Part shown: positions 33,889-43,728 of the stretch, piece by piece | Layout of the letters: every line of letters begins with the position of its first letter | Numbering within the stretch: position 1 is the stretch's first letter | Assembly: GCA_009926625.1 (NCBI GenBank) | Contig: RFON01000016.1 | Location: 1-59,639 of the forward strand | Source of the DNA: Planctomycetota bacterium | GTDB lineage: Bacteria; Planctomycetota; Phycisphaerae; Phycisphaerales; SM1A02 | Length of the DNA: 59,639 nucleotides | Reading direction: 5' to 3' | The notes under the pieces: model-generated | Databases searched by the model: none | The model's input: only the letters and a program-made list of their open reading frames with translations | What the model was told of the DNA's origin: nothing | Position numbers and translations under genes: made by a program

Positions 33889-35840
33889 CGCGACTCCGCC
33901 TTCGAGCGCTTGCTGGTTTCCTCCGCTTCGCGACGCCGTGCTTCCTCAGCTGCGACTGCGAGCCGATGTTCTTCCATGTTGGGAGGCTCTGGAAGCACTT
34001 GAGCGAACGGAACCATCTGCGAGATGGGGTCCAAACTGTATTCAGCCTCCATCGGACCGCGGACGAGGTCGTACACCATCCGCCGCTCTGCTTCGCCCGC
34101 GCGGTTGTAGATGGTCAAACGGTCCATCAACGGCTGCGACGGATCAACCAGCACATTGGCAAACACATCGCGAACGCTCGTCCGCAAGTCGCCGATGAGG
34201 GCTGCCATTCGCCGCTCCCCGAACTTGTTCACAAAGTCCGCAATCTGGCTGCCCTGAAAATAGTCGGTCAGGTCGCGAGCAAACTTGAGCGCTTCCTCGA
34301 GCACCTTCGGACGGTCCAAGAGCAAGCCCTCGCGGAATCCACGCTGGAGCGACGCGTACACATCGCTGCGGGCCACATCAGGCGCCAAGGCGTACTCGCC
34401 GTAGGTGGTGTTCCGCACGAAGACCTCGAGCGGTGCCTCGTACTTGTTGTTGGGGACCAACCCGCCCCGACCGAACAAGTTGTCCAGTTTGGTGAGGATC
34501 TCCTGCGCTCCCTCGATGTCGCCGAATCGGTACAGCTCGCGGACCGCCTGGGTCATGTAGTTCTGATAGAAGTCACAGAAGGTGTCACCGCCGCCACCGC
34601 GTGTGCCGTAATGCTTGCGGTAGAGATCACCGAAATAGCGATCAATCGCCTTGATCCAGCGCGGGTCATTCAGGCGCGTTGGATTGTCCGTGCTGAACAC
34701 GTCGTAACCCATGAGCCCCGTGCGGGCGAGCGCCTGCATCGCCTGGATGTTGACACGGTCGTTGTTGAGGACCTTGTAGATGTCGTCAGGCGCCTCGCTC
34801 CGCCGTGCCGCCGTCGTCGTTCCCTTCTGCGACCAGTAGAACGCATGGCTCTGGGGGTGGCGCCAGTCGAACGGGCCGAAGTCGCGCGTGTACTCCCACA
34901 TCAGTGCGGGATCCATGTTCAGCGACTCCAGAAGCACCTTGCGCCGAAGGAACGGCAAGAACTTGGCGAGTGCTTCGCGTGACTCCGGCTTCGACAGCAC
35001 TGTGTCGAGCGCGAGGTACACAGGGTCATTCCGCTTGAAAGTCGCCTCAAGTCCGAGCAACTTGGCATAGCGACTGTTTTGAACAGCCTCCCAGCGGCCG
35101 AGGTTCATCAGGAAGTCCCTGTCCAATTGAAACTGGAAGCGCGCATCAAAGCCAGCAAGGTTCGAACGCAACTCGTCCAGCAGCTGCTTCACGCCTGACT
35201 CGCGAAGTTCAAGCTCGTCGATCGTGTGGGGCGCATCCTTGATCGTTGCAATCCACTTCACACGGTCCGCATACGACAGCGGCGGAACCCCCAGCAGCAG
35301 CTGCCATTCACGCGCAAACTCCCGTTTGTAGTACAGGTGGGCATCGTCCGCGACGCCATCGAGCTTGTGCGCCATCATGAACGCCAGTTCCTTGTGCAGG
35401 ATCAGGTCATTCGGGTTGTATCGGAGCCCCTCGTCGCGGATGAGGTTGAACCCGGCCCGCACCCACTCCCACCGCTCCTGCGGCGTGTCCGTCATGACCG
35501 AGATGTTGTAGGTCATGTTGTGACCATGGAATCCCCACACATCACCAAATCGCGGCTGGAGCTTCGTGATCAGCGCCGCGTCCGCCATCGCCTCGAAGAA
35601 GAGTCCCTTCTCCTTCATGAGGTTCGTCTTGATCCAGAGGTAGTCGACGATCAGTCCGCGCAGTGCTCCGATCGCGGTGCCGATCGCCACGATGGGAGGC
35701 GCACCCTCCACGGAGACATCGGTGTATCGAAGTGCCTTTTCATCACTGATGCGGAGGATTCCTGGCAGCAAGCGGGAGCCTGTCAGGAGCGCCGCGATCG
35801 CGAGCACAATGCAGACCAATTGCACCAAACGGTCGCGCAT
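33885..35840 (-). CDS. Membrane-anchored protein of unknown function (SPFH/ABC operon)
   Basis: A protein of about 651 residues from ATG 35840, which is one base beyond the permease stop. One N-terminal helix (about 5-22, LVQLVCIVLAIAALLTGSRL) anchors a large domain rich in W, Y, F and charged residues. Recognisable lines are GLIVDYLWIKTNLMKEKGLFFE, QPRFGDVWGFHGHNMTYNIS, NPNDLILHKELAFM and NMDPALMWEYTRDFGPFDWRHP. These alpha-helical repeats look TPR-like but are too degenerate to name. The last 40 residues are charged (EEARRREAEETSKRSK). It is translationally coupled to the ABC permease and the FAH-family gene. I recognise no named family; the anchored domain probably faces the periplasm. Confidence 0.8.
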   Translation of the reverse strand: MRDRLVQLVCIVLAIAALLTGSRLLPGILRISDEKALRYTDVSVEGAPPIVAIGTAIGALRGLIVDYLWIKTNLMKEKGLFFEAMADAALITKLQPRFGDVWGFHGHNMTYNISVMTDTPQERWEWVRAGFNLIRDEGLRYNPNDLILHKELAFMMAHKLDGVADDAHLYYKREFAREWQLLLGVPPLSYADRVKWIATIKDAPHTIDELELRESGVKQLLDELRSNLAGFDARFQFQLDRDFLMNLGRWEAVQNSRYAKLLGLEATFKRNDPVYLALDTVLSKPESREALAKFLPFLRRKVLLESLNMDPALMWEYTRDFGPFDWRHPQSHAFYWSQKGTTTAARRSEAPDDIYKVLNNDRVNIQAMQALARTGLMGYDVFSTDNPTRLNDPRWIKAIDRYFGDLYRKHYGTRGGGGDTFCDFYQNYMTQAVRELYRFGDIEGAQEILTKLDNLFGRGGLVPNNKYEAPLEVFVRNTTYGEYALAPDVARSDVYASLQRGFREGLLLDRPKVLEEALKFARDLTDYFQGSQIADFVNKFGERRMAALIGDLRTSVRDVFANVLVDPSQPLMDRLTIYNRAGEAERRMVYDLVRGPMEAEYSLDPISQMVPFAQVLPEPPNMEEHRLAVAAEEARRREAEETSKRSKAESR

Positions 35841-35841
35841 C

Positions 35842-37878
35842 TCAGCTCTCGCCTCCGCTGTAGATCGCGATTTCCTTGCGCGAGAATGCCAACCCGCCGA
35901 TCGCAAAGGCCAGTGCGCTCCACACCAGTCCAATCAGTCCGACGGCGCGCACCACCGAGCCCCATGGGATCACGCGTCCATCGACCAGGTCCGTCGAACT
36001 TCCAACGGATGCGAACGGGGCAAGCAACCACTGCACGCTTCCCACGAAGCCGCGGATGAACGCCTCGAAGACCTGCATGAACCAAGGGGCATCGATCGGT
36101 ACGGCGAACTGCTCGACAGCAATCCCCAGAAACGGCGACATCGACCCAACGATGAACACTGTCATCGCCACGAGGACAGCCACGGGGAAAGAGAGGAATC
36201 CCGCCGCACTCACCCCGAGCGCAGCAATGAACAGCAACTTCCCCCAATCCACGAGCATCGCACGGAGGAAATTCCCTTCGAAACCACCGACGCGGTGAAG
36301 GACCTCGAGCCCATCCGCATCGAAGTTCATTGACCATGGCGCGGGAACGATGCGACCGCCCTCCATCATTGCGCCGTTCACGATTGTCACGCGCAGCGTG
36401 CCATCGTCGGCGATTGCCTCCAAGGGGATCTCGATGATGTTGCGCTGGACAGGCACATACTCAATGAGTTCGGGCGGCAGGTCACCAAACAGGAAGGACA
36501 CGGGATAGACCTCGTGGGTGCTGTCTGGTCCGCTGTGAAACGAGTACCGCAGCATCGGCGCAATGCCCGCGTTGCGCGCAGGCAGCAGTCCCGAAAACGA
36601 ATAGGAGCGTGACGCGCCCGCCGCGATGGTGCGCTGCGCCGTGGCAAACTCCGTGACTTTCTGGACTCGGAGTTGCCGAACGACATCCGATTCGGACTTG
36701 GCGCCCGCCTCGATCTCGCCGCGGAGCACTGAATCATTCTCGATTTCCCGATTCACCGCATCACGAAGTTCGATGGGATCGATGTTCGTGTACGCGGGCC
36801 GCTCGGTTGCGCGGGCCACCAACACTTGATTGTTCAAGGCCGCGCCATCCTCCACGCTCCCTGCCGGACGAGCGCTGACGAGCGACACCTGCACAAGCAC
36901 CGCAGCACCACCGACAGTCAGGAGCACCGCATCCAGGACCGCAAGGCCGAGCCACTTTCCCGCGAGATATTGCACGCGCGACACAGGCTTGGTGAGCACA
37001 TTCCAGATCTGTCGATCACGGATCTCAAACGCCACGGTGGCACACGCAAGCAGCAGCGTCAGGAACGCCGCCACAAGGAACACCAACCCCGTTCCCCGCG
37101 CGATGAAGGTCTGGACTTGGTATCGCAGCGGATCCCTGCTGGAGATGAACAGCGGAAGGAGCGGGAGGACAACCAGCAGCCCACCGATGCACGCCGCGGA
37201 AATGCGCTGGCGTGTCGCTTCGAGCAGCAGCGTGTGTGCAACGCCAGTCATCGCTCCAGTGGGAGACAGCACCCGCAGCGCAAGTTGCGTGGCGACGAGG
37301 AACAGGAACAGCAGAATGCCGATGCCGGCGAATGCCACGAACAACTGCATGTGGCCAAACGCAAAGCATCCTGCCACGACGGGCCCAATCACCACCGTGA
37401 TGCCGATCAGCGCAGGAGACAGCCCGAGCCAGATCGCCGCAACCACCAGCGCGGCAACGCCGATCGCAATGCCCCCGACAAGGGTTGGCTGCTCGACAAC
37501 CTGTGGCGGCGCCCACCGTGGCGCCTGTGTGGCGGCAATGAACGACGCAAACGCAGGCACCTCGTCGACTGTCCCTTGTTCGTTGAACATCCCCGAAGCA
37601 ACTGCCTGTACTCGCGGGCTTCCGACTTCTCGACCGCTCAATTGCACCATCCCACGATCCACGAGGTTGACCGCTGGCGGATTCCGCTCGCGAATGTTTG
37701 CCTCACGAAGGACTGCGGCGATTTCACGCACCAACTGAGCGTGCTGGAGCGATGACCACCACAGCGGACCAGCCGCAGCGGCCACGAGCAACAGCGCAAG
37801 GACGGTCAATGAAACGCGGCTTCGAAACCGTTCTTGCCACAAAGCAAATCGTTCGATGGCCCTCCAGATCCAATTCAC
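35842..37878 (-). CDS. ABC-2 type transporter permease with large extracytoplasmic domain
   Basis: A 678-residue protein with GTG start overlapping the ATPase stop (GTGA). One helix lies at about 22-42. An extracytoplasmic segment is followed by helices near 133-152, 155-175, 178-200, 228-250 and 264-290. FEIRDRQIWNVLTKPVSRVQYLAGKWLGLAVLDAV is the ABC-2 cytoplasmic motif (compare NosY/GldF), followed by a helix at about 318-335. A soluble domain of about 220 residues (about 340-565) separates it from two terminal helices. The last helices are around 575-610 and 640-665. It belongs with the ATPase encoded directly upstream and with the SPFH cluster. The substrate is unknown, possibly a lipid or protein; no NosY-type copper motif is seen. 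Confidence 0.85.
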   Translation of the reverse strand: MNWIWRAIERFALWQERFRSRVSLTVLALLLVAAAAGPLWWSSLQHAQLVREIAAVLREANIRERNPPAVNLVDRGMVQLSGREVGSPRVQAVASGMFNEQGTVDEVPAFASFIAATQAPRWAPPQVVEQPTLVGGIAIGVAALVVAAIWLGLSPALIGITVVIGPVVAGCFAFGHMQLFVAFAGIGILLFLFLVATQLALRVLSPTGAMTGVAHTLLLEATRQRISAACIGGLLVVLPLLPLFISSRDPLRYQVQTFIARGTGLVFLVAAFLTLLLACATVAFEIRDRQIWNVLTKPVSRVQYLAGKWLGLAVLDAVLLTVGGAAVLVQVSLVSARPAGSVEDGAALNNQVLVARATERPAYTNIDPIELRDAVNREIENDSVLRGEIEAGAKSESDVVRQLRVQKVTEFATAQRTIAAGASRSYSFSGLLPARNAGIAPMLRYSFHSGPDSTHEVYPVSFLFGDLPPELIEYVPVQRNIIEIPLEAIADDGTLRVTIVNGAMMEGGRIVPAPWSMNFDADGLEVLHRVGGFEGNFLRAMLVDWGKLLFIAALGVSAAGFLSFPVAVLVAMTVFIVGSMSPFLGIAVEQFAVPIDAPWFMQVFEAFIRGFVGSVQWLLAPFASVGSSTDLVDGRVIPWGSVVRAVGLIGLVWSALAFAIGGLAFSRKEIAIYSGGES

Positions 37879-39137
37879 TTCGGTCGCGCTCCAGCACCGC
37901 GCTCTCCTCCATCCTGCCTTGGATCGTCCGTGCCGCCGAGGAGATCGTCGATGACAGACTTGTCCACCGACCTGTCCGCTGCAGTGCCTCCCGACTTCGA
38001 ATCACCCGCTGCGGACCCCGAGCTTGGAAGTTTCGCGGCACGCGTGTCGTCCGCCTGCTGCAGCTTTGCAATCGTGTCCAACGCTGGACCTCTGGCAGCG
38101 TCTGCGGCCGAAGCGGCAGCCGTGGCAACGGTTGCTGCCCGCTTTGCCGCGGGCGATCCACGCTCGAGGTCGGCAATGACGGCGGCTGGCTGCTGGGGAT
38201 CGCGCTCACCAAGGAAGGATGCCGTTGGACCTCCCTGCATCGCGCCGCTGGTGGCGACCTGTTCGGCGCGTGCTGCGTCGACGATCTGCAGGAAGAGATC
38301 CTCAAGTCGCTGCCGCGGCGACTCCACACGATCGACAGCGACACCTGTCTCCCGTCGGATCGCTGCATCCACCTTCGCAATTGCCTCCGAAGACAACCGA
38401 GGCAGATGCAGTGTGGTGTGCTTCGTATCACGCAGCAGTTCTTCCGCAGTACCCGATGCGCGGATCTTTCCACCGTAGAGGATCACCATGCGATCACACA
38501 CGTCCTCAACATCCGCAAGCAGATGCGATGAAAGCAGCACCGTCTTTCCCCTTCGACGCAAGTCGACGAGCAGGTCCTTGACCTGCCGCGTCCCAATCGG
38601 GTCGAGACCCGAAGTTGGTTCGTCCAGGATGAGGAACTCCGGATCATTGATAAGCGCCTGTGCGATGCCAAGACGGCGTGCCATGCCCTTGGAGAACTCC
38701 CCGACCACGCGATGCGCCGCACCTTCGAGCCCGACCATCTCAAGCAGTTCATCGGTCCGCCGCCGACGCGTTGCCCGAGGCAGCCCGAAGAGCTTGCCGA
38801 AATAGTCGAGCGTCTCCTTCGGATTGAGGAACCGATACATGTAGGTTTCTTCGGGCAGGTAGCCGATTCTTGCCTTGACGGAAACATCGGAAGCGTCTCG
38901 GCCAAACACGCTGAGTCGCCCCTTGGACTTGCGAAGCAATCCGAGGATCATCTTGATCGTCGTGCTCTTGCCCGAGCCGTTGGGCCCAAGCAGTCCGAAG
39001 ATCTCGTGCGGACGGATCTCGAAGGTGATGCCGTCCACAGCTCGCGCCTTCGCGCGCAACCAGAAATCGGAGAATGTCTTGACGAGTCCCTCTGCCTCGA
39101 CCACGGTCTGCACGACGCCTTCAGTGCGTGGATTCAT
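37875..39137 (-). CDS. ABC transporter ATP-binding protein with long C-terminal extension
   Basis: A 420-residue protein. ATPase part (about 10-300): Walker A GPNGSGKS (51-58), signature FSKGMARR (148-155), Walker B FLILDEPTSGLDP (168-180), and HLLADVEDVCDRMVIL. The class is that of ABC-2 exporters (CcmA/NatA/GldA-like). Residues about 300-420 form a low-complexity extension of Ala, Gly, Asp and Ser. It ends KSVIDDLLGGTDDPRQDGGER, a possible short interaction helix, and is unlike normal ATPases of this class. It overlaps the permease gene by GTGA and lies 13 bases downstream of the second HflK-like gene. Confidence 0.92.
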   Translation of the reverse strand: MNPRTEGVVQTVVEAEGLVKTFSDFWLRAKARAVDGITFEIRPHEIFGLLGPNGSGKSTTIKMILGLLRKSKGRLSVFGRDASDVSVKARIGYLPEETYMYRFLNPKETLDYFGKLFGLPRATRRRRTDELLEMVGLEGAAHRVVGEFSKGMARRLGIAQALINDPEFLILDEPTSGLDPIGTRQVKDLLVDLRRRGKTVLLSSHLLADVEDVCDRMVILYGGKIRASGTAEELLRDTKHTTLHLPRLSSEAIAKVDAAIRRETGVAVDRVESPRQRLEDLFLQIVDAARAEQVATSGAMQGGPTASFLGERDPQQPAAVIADLERGSPAAKRAATVATAAASAADAARGPALDTIAKLQQADDTRAAKLPSSGSAAGDSKSGGTAADRSVDKSVIDDLLGGTDDPRQDGGERGAGARPK

Positions 39138-39150
39138 GCCTCAGTTCCCC

Positions 39151-40578
39151 TCAGTCCTTTCCGAACGCCTTGGTGCCGGACTTGTCGAGTCGTCGCCCTG
39201 GCGCGTCGGGTGTGATCAGTCGCGATCCGAGTTGGAACGAGGGCAAGTCCGATCCGAGAGCGGCTGCAGCAGCCTTCTTCCGCTCGAGTTCAGCATCACG
39301 GCGTATCTGCATCGTGTCCGGCGAACTGCGGACGCGGAGCACATATCGACCCAGGTTGTCGGGAACGGAAAACACTTCCACCTCCTCGCGGTTGACCACC
39401 TGTCGGACCGCATCAAGCCACAACTGCTGAATCAGTTGACGCGGGTTCTCCCGAAAGCTTGCCGCCAGACTTCCCACGCGGCGTGCTTCCTGCGCAAGCG
39501 CCGCCGACACCGATGATTGCTTTGAACGCGCCTGCGCGATGATGCGCGAGGCCTCGCCGCCGATGTCCTGCTGGTCGAGCCGCGATCCAATCCGCCGCAG
39601 CTGCGCATCGGATCCTGCCAAATCGCCCTTGGTCAGCAACTCCTCATACTCGTGAATCATGTCCAACACCTCGGCAAAGCGCGGTCCTGCGACGCCCACC
39701 AACTTCGCGTTTGCGTCTTGCCTTGCCCGTTCGAGGGTCGTCTTCATTTCTTCACGCGCGGTCTGGACGCGCCGAAGCGCACCTCGCACCGCAAGCGGAG
39801 CAGTCCGCTCGAGGATGGTCACCGACACCACCTCGATGCCAGCATCCATGCTGCGAAGCGTCGCCTGCATGCGCTGGCGTATGGCAACCGCAGGAAGTTC
39901 CCGTTGCTCCAAGAACTCTGGAAGCGTCATCTCAGCAACCGTGGAAACAGCCGCGCGCCGAAGCGCGGCGCGCATCAGGTCGGAGGCGCGTTCTGGATCG
40001 ATCAGGCGCAACATCGCAACGGGATCGACGACGGACCACTCAGCGGAGAACTGCGCGTGTGCAAGGTCACCATCAGCCGTGAGCAGCGAACCATCGCGCC
40101 CTGGGCGAATCGGATCATCCGAACTTGCGGCATCCGTAGCAGCCTCGATGGTCACATCCTTGAGCGCCCGTTGCGGCCAGAATGACTCGCGCACTTCGAA
40201 TGTCTGGCGCTGCGACAGCGTGACGAACTCGCCAATGGGGGTCGGCCAGAACGGTTGCAGGCCCGGGGTGACAACCTGTCCGTCCCCCTCGCCAACCACG
40301 CGACCGAAGACGGTGCGAATGCCGGTGACTCCCTCGGGTACCGACTGGAAACCAGAAAGCATGAATGTCACGACAAGCCCAGCAATCGCGACCTGGAGGA
40401 CGCGGTACGAGAGCCGAAGCGCGTCACCAAGACTCTGGTTCGCAGGATCCATCGCAGCGCGAAGACTCGCGCGCTCGCTTGCCACATCAGCGACTTGAAG
40501 CGTGGCACGCTTGCTCGCGCGCTGTGCGCGGTGTGCCTCCTCCGGCGACGCAGGCTCGTCCAAGGGGTCGGCAGCCAT
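39151..40578 (-). CDS. SPFH/band 7 membrane protein (HflK-like)
   Basis: A 475-residue protein. A charged N-terminal segment precedes one helix (about 60-80). The SPFH core has SVPEGVTGIRTVFGRVVGEGDGQVVTPGLQPFWPTPIGEFVTL, LLTADGDLAHAQFSAEWSVVDPV, and a long coiled coil (ALRRVQTAREEMKTTLERAR). Residues about 120-160 carry an unusual acidic insert, AATDAASSDDPIRPGRDG. HflK and HflC stabilise or control FtsH and other membrane proteases, forming detergent-resistant microdomains. The ATG lies one base after the TGA of the HflC-like gene. The C-terminus (LITPDAPGRRLDKSGTK) is variable. It is the third of three consecutive SPFH genes. Confidence 0.9.
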   Translation of the reverse strand: MAADPLDEPASPEEAHRAQRASKRATLQVADVASERASLRAAMDPANQSLGDALRLSYRVLQVAIAGLVVTFMLSGFQSVPEGVTGIRTVFGRVVGEGDGQVVTPGLQPFWPTPIGEFVTLSQRQTFEVRESFWPQRALKDVTIEAATDAASSDDPIRPGRDGSLLTADGDLAHAQFSAEWSVVDPVAMLRLIDPERASDLMRAALRRAAVSTVAEMTLPEFLEQRELPAVAIRQRMQATLRSMDAGIEVVSVTILERTAPLAVRGALRRVQTAREEMKTTLERARQDANAKLVGVAGPRFAEVLDMIHEYEELLTKGDLAGSDAQLRRIGSRLDQQDIGGEASRIIAQARSKQSSVSAALAQEARRVGSLAASFRENPRQLIQQLWLDAVRQVVNREEVEVFSVPDNLGRYVLRVRSSPDTMQIRRDAELERKKAAAAALGSDLPSFQLGSRLITPDAPGRRLDKSGTKAFGKD

Positions 40579-40579
40579 G

Positions 40580-41521
40580 TCAGCGTTGCTCCTTGCCCGG
40601 AGGTTGCGCCAAGTATGGCTCGCGCGGCTGCGGGATGCCTGCGGCGCTGCCCGCTTCCTTCAGGTCAAGCAGGTGGAACGGCGCTCGATTGAGGTCCGTG
40701 ACGAATGTGGTGCTGCCAGAGAGCGAGCCCTTGAGCGTGTCAAGCCACGCGAGGAAGATCGCGAGGTCCGCTTCCTGCTTCATGAGTTGGTAGTAACGCG
40801 TGGACTCTTCGTTGCCGAGCGCCTCGATCTCTGCAGCCCACTGCGCGGCGAAATTGCGAATCGTGTCTGCCGAACTCGCCGCCTGACTCTTGATCGCCTC
40901 CGCCTCCGAGTTTCCCTTCGACTCCTCCAGGTTGGCGAGCGTCTCCTGGACGGCAGCCATTCGTCGCAGGACAGCGACCGATGTCTTCGGCGGCAGAACA
41001 ACCTGCGAGATCCCAACGCTGACTGGTTCAACGCCCGGCAACCGTGTTGCCTTCAAGTCCGCAAGGATCGATGCTTCCGCCTCGCCAATGCGACTCGACT
41101 GCCCAATCAGTTCCGCGAAGGTGAATCCTCCCACCGCGCGCACTGCGCCTTGCAATTGCACACCCAGTTCCTTGCCCGCAGCATCAAGTGTTCCATGCGA
41201 CACGAAGAACTGGAGCGGCGCATCACCCGTCTCCTCCACGCGCCAGAGCAGATACGCCTGCACGAGGACCTGCTGTCCATCCTTGGTCAGGACGGTCTCG
41301 AGCGGGCTCTCGATGAACTGCAGGCGAACATCCAACTTCGTGACCTGATCGATGAACAGTGGTGCCTTCAGGTGCAGTCCCGCTTCACGTTCAACCCCTG
41401 CGGGCTTGCCGAAACGCGTCAGCACCGCGATCTCATGAAAATTGACTGTGTAGGTCGTACTGAACAGAACCAGCACGGCGACAATCACCAGCGCAACGAC
41501 GATTGGAATCCTTCGCATCAT
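40580..41521 (-). CDS. SPFH/band 7 membrane protein (HflC-like)
   Basis: A 313-residue protein close in size to HflC. The single helix is at about 6-26. The SPFH domain shows FHEIAVLTRFGKPAG, GLHLKAPLFIDQVTKLDVRLQFIES, LVQAYLLWRVEETG and EASILADLKATRLPGVEPVSVGISQVVLP. A coiled-coil tail follows, with EALGNEESTRYYQLMKQEADLAIFLAWLDTL. The R-L-x-F-I and K-A-P patterns match HflC. It starts ATGATG overlapping the stop of the upstream HflK-like gene (ATGA). It probably builds a hetero-oligomeric cage with both flanking SPFH proteins. No FtsH gene is in the window. Confidence 0.92.
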   Translation of the reverse strand: MMRRIPIVVALVIVAVLVLFSTTYTVNFHEIAVLTRFGKPAGVEREAGLHLKAPLFIDQVTKLDVRLQFIESPLETVLTKDGQQVLVQAYLLWRVEETGDAPLQFFVSHGTLDAAGKELGVQLQGAVRAVGGFTFAELIGQSSRIGEAEASILADLKATRLPGVEPVSVGISQVVLPPKTSVAVLRRMAAVQETLANLEESKGNSEAEAIKSQAASSADTIRNFAAQWAAEIEALGNEESTRYYQLMKQEADLAIFLAWLDTLKGSLSGSTTFVTDLNRAPFHLLDLKEAGSAAGIPQPREPYLAQPPGKEQR

Positions 41522-43620
41522 TTGTCTTGCTTCTCCAGATAGTCACCAAGGTTGAGCCCGGATTCCGGCTGCTCCATCTGCACATCGATGTCGACGCGTG
41601 CAGGATCGACGGCGAGCACATACTTCACGCGGGCGTCAGCGAGAGCGCGCGTCAGAACGGCCATGATCGCCCGCTCACGGTAGAGCTCTGGCGCGGCGCG
41701 ATAGGAGGGAGCTTGCCCCAGTACTTCGCTCGCCGTCGCCCGAGCGCGCATCAGCATGTCCCATCGCCGAGCCTGAGCGATGGAGATCACGCTGGCTGCC
41801 TGCCCCCGCGAATCCACGATCATTGCCTCGATCTCCGCACGCTTTTCGCGTGCGAGCGGCGCGTCCTTCCCTTCGCGACGCTCGATTTCGCGGAGCGCCT
41901 CGATCGCAGTGACGATCTGTCGCGCCTGCTCAGGCGAACCCGCGAGCGTGGACATCGTGGTGTTGACCAACCGATTCGCCTCATCGACAACCTTCCGCGC
42001 ATTCTGCAGGTCGATCGACAAGTCCTCGAATCGTCCCGACGGCTCGCCCGCTGGCGGTCGAAGGACCGGAATCTGCACACCGACAACTTCGACTCCTGTT
42101 CGCGCTGCGTCCAATGCGCGTTGAATCCGCTCCTTGAGGCGCCGCACCAGCGAATCGCCTTGAGGGGAGAGCACTTCATCCGCACGCAGCGTTGCCAGCA
42201 GTTGGGTGACCTCACGGAGTGCGATTGCCTTCAACGCTCGCTCGCGCATGTCCAGCGGCGTCCGACGGCTGCGCGCATCAGTCGTAAAACCAAGGAACTC
42301 CAGGAGCGCGCCATCGCGGATGCGGTAGGTCAGCACGATGTCCGCATCAACCAGCGCAAACTGCGCGGCGACCGCGGAACCGCCAGACTCGAGACCACCT
42401 GTGCCGGCTGTGCGCCCCTCGGCGGCACTGGCAAGCACCACAAATCCAGGACGGTTGGGATCGGACTCCCCTTCGATCACCCACGCATTCACCTTGTCGT
42501 TCTTCAGGGGCGATGGTCCAAGAACCACGGAACGCACCTGTCCAACATCGAAGCGCTCCACCGATTCGATGGGCCATGGCCACTTGAACAGCAGCGTTCC
42601 CGTGGCCACCTCACCAACGATTCGCCCACCGCGCAATCGCACTGCCTGCTCACCCGGCTGCACGACGACGACCATGGATGTCAGCAGAAGGACCACGATT
42701 GCCAAGGCCGTCAATCTCGCCACACTCCGAAGGAGCAACTGGTAGCCCCACGAACTCGTGATGTCGAATCCGAACTGGTAGTTCACCGCTTCATTGATGC
42801 TCCGAACGATCGAATCGGGAGCGGCAGCGAGCCCGAGCAACTTCGAGTCGAATGCGGGCCTTGGCGCATCTTCGCGGCGGCGCGGCCGATAGATGTTCAG
42901 GATCAGGTTGAGGAGGATTTCGGCCGCAATCAGGGCTGCAAAGACAGCGATCCCGTAGGCAATCGCCTCCAGGACATTGGGCTTTCGGAAGACCTCAAAG
43001 ACGATTCCGACGGCGATGGCAAGCAACACCAGTGCATTGCCGACGCTGGTCCCCGCACCTCCACGGAGATTGGCCCAGGCGGCCTGCTGTGACATTCCGG
43101 CGACGAAGCGCGAGAAAATGAAGGTCCCGAGCGCCAACGCGGTGCAAAGCGCAAGTTGCCAGCCGAGGTTGGTGCCGACACCGAATGGGGATGCGGTCGC
43201 AGTCGCGTCATCCAACCGTCGCAGCCAGTCAATGGTCAGGTAACTGAGTGCCCCGAGCGCAAGCGCGACCACCGCGCTGACGGCTGGCATCAACCAGCGA
43301 TGCATCGAGAACAGTCGACGCCTTGCAACATCACTCTGCTCCCTTCCGCCCTCAAAGACACTCCGCCCGGATGCGCGCAACTGCTCGAGTTCCTCGTTCT
43401 CGACGGCCTCGAGTCGCTCCAGCGAATGCTGGTGGAACAGCACGATGAGCGAGAGCCAAGGCAGCGTCCCGATGAGGACATAAAACGATGCCAGCGTGAT
43501 CGCCGAGTCGCCGGCGAGCCGCCCAAACACAGCCAAGAAAGTCCCAAGCGCAACTTGGATTCCGAAGCCGATCCCGCACACACGGGTCGCCTGTTGGAAC
43601 ACGAACTGGTCTCGCACCAT
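41518..43620 (-). CDS. Multi-pass SPFH/band 7 protein (HflK-like with N-terminal membrane domain)
   Basis: About 700 residues if translation starts at ATG 43620, which leaves 108 bases for divergent promoters; an in-frame start at 43707 would leave only 21. Residues about 1-300 hold six hydrophobic helices, unlike normal HflK, which has one. A seventh helix, at about 305-328, precedes the SPFH domain. That domain has VVVQPGEQAVRLRGGRIVGEVATGTLLFKWPWPIESVERFDV, then DADIVLTYRIRDGALLEFLG and a coiled coil. The added polytopic domain is the odd part. The gene heads the minus-strand operon and overlaps the HflC-like gene. Confidence 0.88.
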   Translation of the reverse strand: MVRDQFVFQQATRVCGIGFGIQVALGTFLAVFGRLAGDSAITLASFYVLIGTLPWLSLIVLFHQHSLERLEAVENEELEQLRASGRSVFEGGREQSDVARRRLFSMHRWLMPAVSAVVALALGALSYLTIDWLRRLDDATATASPFGVGTNLGWQLALCTALALGTFIFSRFVAGMSQQAAWANLRGGAGTSVGNALVLLAIAVGIVFEVFRKPNVLEAIAYGIAVFAALIAAEILLNLILNIYRPRRREDAPRPAFDSKLLGLAAAPDSIVRSINEAVNYQFGFDITSSWGYQLLLRSVARLTALAIVVLLLTSMVVVVQPGEQAVRLRGGRIVGEVATGTLLFKWPWPIESVERFDVGQVRSVVLGPSPLKNDKVNAWVIEGESDPNRPGFVVLASAAEGRTAGTGGLESGGSAVAAQFALVDADIVLTYRIRDGALLEFLGFTTDARSRRTPLDMRERALKAIALREVTQLLATLRADEVLSPQGDSLVRRLKERIQRALDAARTGVEVVGVQIPVLRPPAGEPSGRFEDLSIDLQNARKVVDEANRLVNTTMSTLAGSPEQARQIVTAIEALREIERREGKDAPLAREKRAEIEAMIVDSRGQAASVISIAQARRWDMLMRARATASEVLGQAPSYRAAPELYRERAIMAVLTRALADARVKYVLAVDPARVDIDVQMEQPESGLNLGDYLEKQDK

Positions 43621-43728
43621 GGGGCTCACACTGTACGCAGAATTCAAGATCGCGGTTCGTGCCACAGGGGGTCCCAACGACCCCGATCGACCGAAGATCC
43701 GTAGCATCCCTCGACCGACACGGGCGTC

